Assembly: GCA_036971615.1 (NCBI GenBank)
Contig: JAYKKR010000040.1
Location: 1-64,000 of the forward strand
Direction: 5' to 3'
DNA: 64,000 nucleotides
Source of the DNA: Amyloporia xantha
Taxonomy: Eukaryota; Basidiomycota; Agaricomycetes; Polyporales; Adustoporiaceae
The notes beneath the pieces were generated by a model that saw nothing but the letters and a program-made list of their open reading frames with translations, was not told the DNA's origin and did not search any database. Positions 56,600-64,000 of this stretch are shown here, piece by piece (the first letter of the stretch is position 1; each line of letters opens with the position of its first letter). Both the position numbers and the translations under genes were made by a program.

Positions 56600-57525
56600 T
56601 CCGCGAGGGCGCATCAGCGGACCTGCTCGTCGTCGCAAAGGTACAGATCATAGCGAACATACCTGAGGTACACTCCATTCAGCTCGCGCACGGCGCCCGA
56701 TTGCCTCTTACATCTGCAGTGCCCTCCCTGCAGCGTGCGCACGGCGCCCGAACATCTCCGCGCGATTGCGAAACCATACCTAGAGGGCGTATCAGCGCCT
56801 GCGCTCATCGTCGGGAAGGTACAGAAGATATGGAACATACCTGAGGTATGCTCCGTCCAGTGCACGGCCGGCGCCCGATCGTTTCCGTGCGATTGGGAAA
56901 CCTTTCGCTTCCTGCCCTCCAGTGTGCGGACGGCGCCCGAGCGTCTCCGTGTGACTGCGAAACCCTACCTAGAGGGCGCATCAGCGCTCGCGCTCGTCGT
57001 CGGGCAGGTACAGAAGGCAGGAACTTACCTGATGTACGCCTCCTACAGCGCGCGGACGACGTGCGATCGTCTCCCCGCGAGCGCGGGACCTTCCCTAGGG
57101 GCGCATCCGCGCTCGCGCTCGTCATCGGGAAGGTATGGAAGGCAGGAACTTACCTAAGGCACGCCTCCTGCAGCGCGCTGACGACGCGCGATCGTCTCCC
57201 GCGAGCGCGAGACCTTCCCTAGAGGGCGCATCAGCGCTCGCGCTCGTCGTCGGGAAGGTACAGAAGGCAGGAACTTACCTAAGGCACGCCTCCTGCAGCG
57301 CACCGACGACGCCCGATCGTCTCCCCGCGAGCGCGAGACCTTCCCTAGAGGGCGCATCAGCGCTCGCGCTCGTCGTCGGGCAGGTATAGAAGACAGGAAC
57401 TTACCTAATGTACGCCTCCTACAGCGCGCGGACGACGCGCGATCGTCTTCCCGCGAGCGCGAGACCGGGCGCATCCGCGGACGATGCGCGATCGTCTCCC
57501 CGCGAGCGCGAGACCTTCCGGTTCC
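56600..57525. repeat. GC-rich tandem array, about 125-bp units
   Basis: The phrase GGCGCATC(A/C)GCGCTCGCGCTCGTC starts at about 56975, 57100, 57225 and 57351 (period 125-126), and diverged units continue to the left. Each unit carries CGCCCGATCGTCTCC..GCGAGCGCGAGACC and GGTACAGAAGGCAGGAACTTACC. Open frames across it are by-products of the period. The array ends at about 57525 with a truncated unit. Confidence 0.9.
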
Positions 57526-57529
57526 TGTA

Positions 57530-57730
57530 CATATGTAAACTTAATGGTATTAGTCTCGGCCGAGCATTATAACATCACCCTAAGCCACCTTTTAATTGCG
57601 CATTGAGGATATCTCTATGCCCTTCACCAGCATGGACTCGCCGGCCGCTACATCACTGGTGATAGCTAAAGTTTTCGTAATCCTATATAGATCGTTCCAT
57701 TAAACCCTAATTATTCTAGTATCCTAGAAT
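57530..57730. other. Spacer right of the GC-rich array
   Basis: AT-richer sequence including ACTAATTATTCTAG-like words; no coding signal. Confidence 0.35.
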
Positions 57731-57779
57731 AATGCATCAGAATGGCGCCCAAATTCACAATCACAAAGATAACTCACCA

Positions 57780-58031
57780 TCAACGGCGGCAGGTGGGCGC
57801 GAGCAAAGTCCCAGGGATCGCTTGCCCCGCCTTCCTGCATCTGCCGCAGTACTTGTTCGTGCGGACGAACTCCGCCGCCTCCTGAGCCCCACACGCAGTC
57901 CTGTACTGCGTGTTCCCGCGCGACTTCCACGGAGCCTGCGCACAATGTCTGTGCTTGCGCTGCGTCGTCCCCCCACAAAGGTGCTGCGCGTAAACCGCTT
58001 GGCACATGCTACTCTGGTCTGTGAGTTGCAC
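57780..58031 (-). CDS. Small Cys-rich hypothetical protein (partial)
   Basis: The minus-strand frame has regularly spaced cysteines: SSMCQAVYAQHLCGG, HRHCAQAP, RTACGAQEA and NKYCGRCRKAGQAIPG, ending APTCRR. The Cys pattern suggests a metal-binding fold, and a GT-AG acceptor (CTCACAG) lies at its 5' side, so an upstream exon is likely. No family recognised. It may belong to the second KDZ element. Confidence 0.3.
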   Translation of the reverse strand: MQLTDQSSMCQAVYAQHLCGGTTQRKHRHCAQAPWKSRGNTQYRTACGAQEAAEFVRTNKYCGRCRKAGQAIPGTLLAPTCRR

Positions 58032-58217
58032 ACGAAGATCTCGAACATGTTACTTACCTGGAACGTGGATTGACTGGAAAAGAAGAGGATGTAGGATAGA
58101 AATGTTTCGAATAAGATGAACTGAGCGATTAGAATGCGCGATGCTGCAGGTCGCGCGCGATCGACGACGATCGAGGATGATCGGCGATGATCGAACCACG
58201 TGCACCGACGCCTACAA

Positions 58218-58475
58218 CTGCCTATGGTCGATCCGCACGCTCTTGAGAACGAACACACGCAGTCCGTGTCTCCTACATCGGCACAACTGTCCTCACAGCC
58301 TACGGACGAGCTCTTACCTGCAATGTCCGCGCCGGCTATTCAGCACGTCAGCGCGCCCCTGGACCAGATGTATCCCGCCGCGATAATCCTCGACGATGAC
58401 GCCGACGGCGTTCCTCGGCGACCTCACTATCTGTATGCACGTCTTAACGACGGAATGCCTGGAGCCTTACGTTGA
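58218..58475 (+). CDS. Hypothetical small ORF
   Basis: Reads MVDPHALENEHTQSVSPTSA ... ILDDDADGVPRRPHYLYARL ... GMPGALR, stop 58473-58475. The acidic and Ser/Thr-rich composition and good codon flow make it coding-like. It lies just right of a CGATCG-rich stretch (58150-58195). It has no known domain and may be an exon of a larger gene. Confidence 0.3.
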   Translation: MPMVDPHALENEHTQSVSPTSAQLSSQPTDELLPAMSAPAIQHVSAPLDQMYPAAIILDDDADGVPRRPHYLYARLNDGMPGALR

Positions 58476-59109
58476 GCTAGGTCAAAATCATGTGCAATTC
58501 CAGTGTTTCGTTCCGATAATGTATGGTAAAATATAGCATAAATGTATCCCTGCATACTGTGGTCAGCAAAAATACTTAAATGGTAGATCGGATGAACATA
58601 CCTAAGCCACATTGACGTGAATATAGCGCTGTGAGACACAAGACATACAATGAGATCAACAAGGGATCCTTAAATGAGACGACTGGCGTGGACCTACCTG
58701 AACTATCATACGGGCCGCATGGCAGTGACGGAACTCTATCAAGCATCGAGTGCTCCGCTCACTCATTCCTGATCATGACCCGCGTGCGCGTTGATATCCA
58801 TGTGCTAGTGTATTCCCCGCTCGACGTCCAGTTCTGCCCGTCTCCGACTCCGAACGCGAATATCGGGTACCAGCATACGGTACCCATGCTTCGCCCTCTG
58901 GATCTCCGGCAGACCACGGGCCCAAAGTGAAAGGTTGAGTGAGGGAGGGAGGAAATGTGGGGGCGTGCATTTCGGTAAAACTTGAGATCGATGACCAGGC
59001 GCAAGAGAATAAACCTCTCTGCGCGCACAGTCTCAGAGGCGTCTGGACGGCGTCTGCCATCCATTCGCACACCTGCTGGCTTCAATCATCTGTGACAGCT
59101 CACCCTGCG
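58476..59109. other. No recognisable gene
   Basis: Short frames only; the right edge is the 3' end of the minus-strand KDZ transposase. Confidence 0.35.
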
Positions 59110-62100
59110 TCATGTAGACGACGCAGGAGATATATCCTGCATAGCAAATCAGTGTTGCCCAATAGCCAAATCCAGGTGACTTACGATACTGTAATCCAGT
59201 TTCTCTCCATCCGGATCCTTTCTAGCATCAGCATACGCTTTCGCACACTTTTGGCTCATTTCTTCATACATGTGGCCCTTCTTCATCGCGTACGCCCTCG
59301 CTCCTCGAGATAACTCCGTATTTCTCCCCGTCTTCACCCACGCAGCGGCCATATTCGTCCACGCTAGTATTGTCCGGCGAAACTCCGCGTGCAGTTTGTT
59401 GACTTCCTCGTCGACGCGTTGCTTGTCAGCGCGTGCCCTGAACCACTGGACACGCTCAACTACTTTCCTAGTAAGCACGCGGGGCGTTATTGCCGGGTAT
59501 TCGAATGCTCACCTTCAATGTTCCACACGTCGGTATCAGACTGCGAGGAACCTGGAGGTACTACACTCCATATCCATGAGCGCACTTCCTTGCTATCACC
59601 GATCGCACGGGGTTTCCGCAGGTTCTTGCTAACGAGATCCTTGGCGAGGTCGATTGCTTGTAACACCGTCGGCGCATCGTCGAGCCCCAGTCGGACCAGA
59701 CGTTCCCTATTGAAGTTGTAGAATGATGCGAGAGCTGTCGTGTGCTCGGCGGCATTACGCACCATCTTCTGCGCACGAGTGTTGTCTTTCTGGCCGCGGG
59801 CGTGTTTCTGCTTGTCTTCCAGAAAAGCACCTTGATGATTCAGCGATTCCTTGACAGTGTTCAAAAGGTCGTACGCGCGGCCCACTCGTATCTGCTGCTC
59901 AAAGACTGCGAGGGTCTCCAAATCCATCGCGCATCGTTCGTCGCCTGTAAAGTCTGACGGGAGGGCCAACGGCTCATCCTCCGGTTTGCCATGAGTATAG
60001 CCTTCCTCCTCCTCGTCGTCGTCGTCGCCGTCATCGCCTGCGTCCCCACGTCCACATCAGGCAGGTCTACCCTTGGCATGTAAGTTATCTGCTCCTGACG
60101 CCATTTGTCCAGATCATGCCGTAGAGCTTGGCGCGCAGCCTCGATGCTCGCCGCTGTGTCCTCAAGATCTGCATCCCCATTGCAGGCTTTCTCGTATTTC
60201 ACAAGCCGTGCGCGGAGATCATACCTAGTGATATCGGTATTGGTCAGGCTGATGTCAACCCAGCAACAGGGGCAACCTACTGTTGCTTCTCAATCTGCAT
60301 GCCAGTCTTGAGGAAATGCGCAGTCCCGCTCGGGGCTTTCCCTGCGGCTCGATCAGCGTGCCGTTCATTCGGCTGGATCTCGAGCTTCGCGAGCTCCCTG
60401 TAAACCTTCCCCACACTGGGCACTGGGATGCTTGTTAGAGTATACAGCGCAGCAGGAACGGAGCACATACCTTTGGTCTCATCCAACATGTATACACTAT
60501 CAACCTTCTTCCCTCTCTTCCCCTTCTTTCCCTTGACGGCCTCATGGGGGTTGACCGCCTGCTTGTCGTACGACTTACACCACGTCGTGACGCGAGGCGT
60601 GCCGGCGATGCTATTCAGAGCTGCAAACAATGTTGTCTTCTGTTCCTGTAGCTTAAACGCCTCACGAAGTTTTCTGACCAAAAATTGAGCTGCTCCTGAC
60701 ATGAGCGCACGGCAGCTAATCTGTGAGTCGACAACGTACTCCTCGTCTCCACCTTGCGCCAGTTCCAATAATTGTGAATGGCGTTCAGGACATCATGGCG
60801 ATGGCCTGCACTCATCTCCCGTGTACTCAACCCTGCTTGATTATGCTCGGCCCAAGGATGCTCCACACTTTCACCGTGGGTAAGTCCTGCACCCCACGAG
60901 TAGCATAGGGCGTAAACAATCTGACAGACTTCCTTGTGCGCGAGCATGTGCATCTTGGGCAGAAGTAGCTGCATACGGGCCAAGAGGGGGAGTAGATGGG
61001 GGAATCGTTTGCCGAAACGGTTGACGAGGTTGATCTCGTATATGCACGCGACGTCATAGGTAAAAATGAAATGGAGCACCTCCTCCAGTCCCTCAAGGGC
61101 ACCTGCCAAAGCGAAGTCCATATGCCCATAGCTGTCATCGCAGTGAGTCTTCGCCCAATACATATGAATCAGGCTTCCTTACCGTTCGCCTTTCTGCAGG
61201 TCAACCATAGCTCCCGGCCGAAAGCACCCGTGCCTCACACATATCACAGCGACCACGCCACTAACTTCCAAATTGCGAAATTTGCCCGGCCGTTGAGCGC
61301 GGCCCACTTTGAAACCGCTGCACGTTACCGGCTACGCCAAGGTCAGTATGAGCCTCCATCTGACACTGCTGCAACAGACCGGAGGCTCCGCATCTATGTC
61401 TTCCATGTATTCCTTCATTTTCTGCGGGTCCACGAAGTAGCCTCGTCCTGGTGCTAGGCTGACATCGTTCGGATCGTCATGTTTGCGTTTCTTCTGTAAT
61501 CCGTGATTCCCGTCACCGCCCAATTCACACGCATGAATGTACCTGCCATGCGTTTGTCAACGGGCAGTCTGGGTCAATGTTACACCACTTACGCCAAATG
61601 AGCTGGGGTTTCCTTCCAGCCTGTAGGCATATTGAAGTCTGGCCAGGGACAAGTGAAACATGGCACCGTTAACGTGCCAGACGGACGCCCGGGTAATACC
61701 ATGCCGTGGTGATTTCCACTGCGCTTGACCATGGTCAGATGGAGCCATATTCGAGATATAATGTTGAATTCGCGGTATCGATTCTACAAACAACGTTGAG
61801 CTTGATTCATGACGCGCGCGCACGACACGATGGACTTACTGACCTTCACGTTATAGGGTGCGGCGTTGTTTGTAAGCCGGCGGATCGCCTCCATGTAATC
61901 ATAAACTCCCTTCTTCGACGATAGAAAATGCATGTCCCACTCCTTGAGGAGCTGCAGAGTAAACGCGCTCTCGGGATGATCAATCGTAGCTGGAAACAAG
62001 CCTGCCCGCAGAAGCTGGGACAGACGGCTGCGTCGGCCTGCACAATGACACCAATGGATGCGTGTTTGATGGACGCCGTTAACGTGCGTGACCACGAGGT

Positions 62101-62780
62101 TGGAAGGGGCGAGTGTGGGGGATAGATGAGGGCAAGGTCGACCACGATGTCCTAAATGATACACTAAGCCGAGCGCGGACATGTCCCGCTTCTCCAGGTA
62201 GTCTCCGTTCCAAACATCAACCCAGTGGAAGGGCTGATGGCGGTGCGCTTGCACTATGCAGGATGCACACTGCGGGTCACTGGCGAAGCAATCCCGGCAT
62301 CGCGCTGATGCTGCCTTGCCACAGGCGCATAAACCAGGGACACCTTCGATATATTCACCCTCCAGGAGGTCCTCCAGGATTGAAGGGAAAAGGGGCTTCC
62401 ATTTCTCCAAAACTTCGGACACTCCATGCTATACAAATGTGGTCAGCTTGCGGTGGAATAGCCACAAAATGTAGGCGCACCTTTACTCTCCTGTTCGAGG
62501 CCCCTGTGGTTCCGGATGAGGAGCCCGACGCTTCGGCGGATACTTCTGGTGACTCTGGGGGTGTTGTACTACTCGACGGCTCGCCTGTAGCCTCTGCTAT
62601 GGGAGGGGAGGTCTCGCGCCGAGCCTTCTTCTTAGGGGAGGCATCCGCAAGACGAACTTCAGGCGTGGAGACGTGAAGATATCCAGCTGGATCAATGACC
62701 GCCTTGTCAAAGACCATATCTACCTGAGCACGGTGTTCGCGCACTCGGAACTGAGAGCGCTTGGAGCGAGTCCGTTTCAT
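59110..62780 (-). CDS. Second KDZ transposase (different subfamily)
   Basis: Start MKRTRSKRSQFRVREHRAQV at 62780; many short introns; stop near 59110. Order: a Ser/Pro-rich N-terminus; HGVSEVLEKWKPLFPSILED; CxC2-type cluster (CACG, CRDC, CASC, AHRHQPFHWVDVW); the insert TRIHWCHCAG; AFTLQLLKEWDMHFLSSKKG; FNIISRIWLHLTMVKRSGNH; CFTCPWPDFNM; KKRKHDDPNDVSLAPGRGYF; FRNLEVSGVVAVICVRHGCF; AMVDLQKGER; YGHMDFALAGALEGLEEV; the core FTYDVACIYEINLVNRFGKR, PKMHMLAHKEVCQIVYALCY, GAGLTHGESVEHPWAEHNQA, HRHDVLNAIHNYWNW; then a helical C-terminus. The catalytic block reads without a break. Compared with the first KDZ copy, the TYDVACIYEIN and GESVEHPWAEHN signatures differ (there YDIMCQYGIN and DGEVIETLWAPLN). 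Some upstream junctions (about 61500-61850) are not fully resolved. Confidence 0.9.
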
Positions 62781-62789
62781 GACGCGTAC

Positions 62790-64000
62790 CGACAGGCAAT
62801 TCTCGAGTTGGCTCGAGTTGGGAGAGGCTTGAGTGAGGAATGCGACGTCAGGATGTACGCTCGTCGGGGGTTCTGCGCCTACGGCCAGTGCAGGAGGAAT
62901 GAATGTGATCTGGGAGGAGATGGAGAACGTCCGCCTCCCGTTCGACCTCGCAATCCACTGTAGCTGCGCACACATGCATCCGGGAGGCAATGTGCCGAGT
63001 TCCGATACCCCTTAGCGAAGTGTTTAGCCCCTGCCCTAGCCTAGCGGCGATGCGCATGTCCGTCTTCGGCCTGCCTGTCCCGCCGTAGATAGCGTCACAC
63101 TCGGGTAAGCTCACCAGAAGTCGATCTACACTCAAAAGGGGGACGTACCATGACGACGGCCCGACGACCTAACTATTTCGGATACCTTCCGACGAGACGC
63201 ATGGTACTTGCAACACGCGAAATTTGCAATATCTCAGACGGGAATGGGCTTCTAGCGGCATCTTTGTCATTGGTAATTTCCAGGGTTGACCTATTGCATA
63301 CAGCTGCAGGAGGGCAGGACAGGTCCGCCGACCGCTACAATGACGGGAATGTGTATCTGCACGATAGAGCAATATTGAGCTATGACAAACAATCTGTGAT
63401 GAATTGCCTACTAATCTTTCAGGGCGCCGAGCAGCGTGCCGGTCCAACTTGGGCGTGTGCAGAACCAGATGAGGAAGTAGACTGTAGGAGCTCATTGCCA
63501 GATGAAATCGCCCCCGAGACCGCTGTCAGAAGTCTATGAGATATCTTGTCAGACCATGTCGCCAGAGATCCAAGCCGGTCTTGTAAATGTCGAGAGAAAG
63601 TTGCCACAGGATGTTGCCAGATAAGAAAGCCAGTCTTCCACTCGTCGATGGAGCTCTTGAAGCAAACAGCGGCTCGAAAACTGGTAACCCAGTGCGAGAC
63701 CGCTGTGCACTGGGTCTCAACAACGGCCGTATGGCCATCGGAGCGCACCAGGTCTTGAGGATGTCTTGATGTCGGGGTGTTGGTTGAACTGAGAGGATAA
63801 TCCACCGATAACCGGTTACGCCAAATATTTGGACGCCGCCAACGCCAAATATTTGGCCACCCGTCACTGGCCCTCGGTGAAGGATATGAGATGATTTCAA
63901 CCCCAGGAGTTCACTTCTGAGAGCACGCAACTTGGCAATGACATAGCTTAATATCATGTCACAAAAGTAGCACGAAGTGTGTGGGAGGAAGGGCGATGCG
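62790..64000. other. No recognisable gene; short palindromes
   Basis: A plus-strand open frame (63150-63539) and overlapping minus-strand frames show no family features. Short repeats occur: GAGACCGCTGT near 63515 and 63690, a hairpin ACCCAGTGC...GCACTGGGT (about 63687-63717), and two CCAAATATTTGG palindromes. Confidence 0.4.
63821..63856. repeat. Two CCAAATATTTGG palindromes, 24 bp apart
   Basis: Perfect 12-base palindromes at 63821-63832 and 63845-63856, each preceded by CG and in the context CGCCAAATATTTGG. Possibly a dyad protein-binding site or the centre of a small inverted element. Confidence 0.6.

Noticed and set aside
56735..57474. Open frames on both strands of the GC-rich array with repeated peptides
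   Set aside because: A unit of about 125 bases without stops gives long frames in several phases; no coding signature apart from the repeat.

Overview
This is nuclear DNA of a filamentous basidiomycete, most likely a mushroom-forming Agaricomycete. Genes are split by many 45-60 nt GT-AG introns. Recognisable families include a fungal MPH1 helicase, a MYND zinc-finger protein, a TAM-type methyltransferase and a monoglyceride lipase. The window also carries Ty1/copia and KDZ (Kyakuja-Dileera-Zisupton) transposons with a TET/JBP dioxygenase gene, a combination known from mushroom genomes. I see no rRNA, no convincing intact tRNA and no CRISPR.

Left part (1-32.1 kb): a sparse stretch of broken host genes. 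I can identify relics of casein kinase I (about 1.95-2.69 kb), MPH1 (4.6-7.9 kb, minus), a GPATCH8-like zinc-finger protein (8.46-9.19 kb), a TAM methyltransferase (15.3-17.0 kb), a MYND protein (20.1-20.9 kb), a monoglyceride lipase whose last intron holds about 1.1 kb of extra DNA (23.1-26.0 kb) and the start of a RhoGEF DH domain (30.5-31.2 kb). Nearly all have frame changes; some are true decay, while others are single missing bases in homopolymers that may be sequence error. Long stretches between them hold nothing I recognise.

Middle (32.16-36.04 kb): an AT-rich block almost free of CpG, ending abruptly at the start codon of the next gene.

Transposon core (36.05-51.9 kb): a compact five-gene cassette. 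In order: an intact Zn2Cys6 protein (+), a low-complexity/HMG-like protein (-), an intact 365-aa TET/JBP dioxygenase (+), a KDZ transposase with a CxC2 cysteine cluster (-), and a small unknown protein (+). About 3 kb of hairpin-rich repeats and ten 86-bp tandem units follow. The 6-mer ATGGCG/CGCCAT is scattered through genes, spacers and repeats of this element at roughly ten or more times chance. I infer that the transposase moves the element and that the dioxygenase (expected to oxidise 5-methylcytosine) and the Zn2Cys6 protein serve its epigenetic or targeting needs.

Right part (51.9-64 kb): a 5'-truncated Ty1/copia element with a 3' LTR start; a 0.5 kb cluster of GGATTATCC-like words; a GC-rich array of about 125-bp units; small unknown ORFs; and a second KDZ transposase of a different subfamily (59.1-62.8 kb, minus). 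The last kilobase has only short palindromes.
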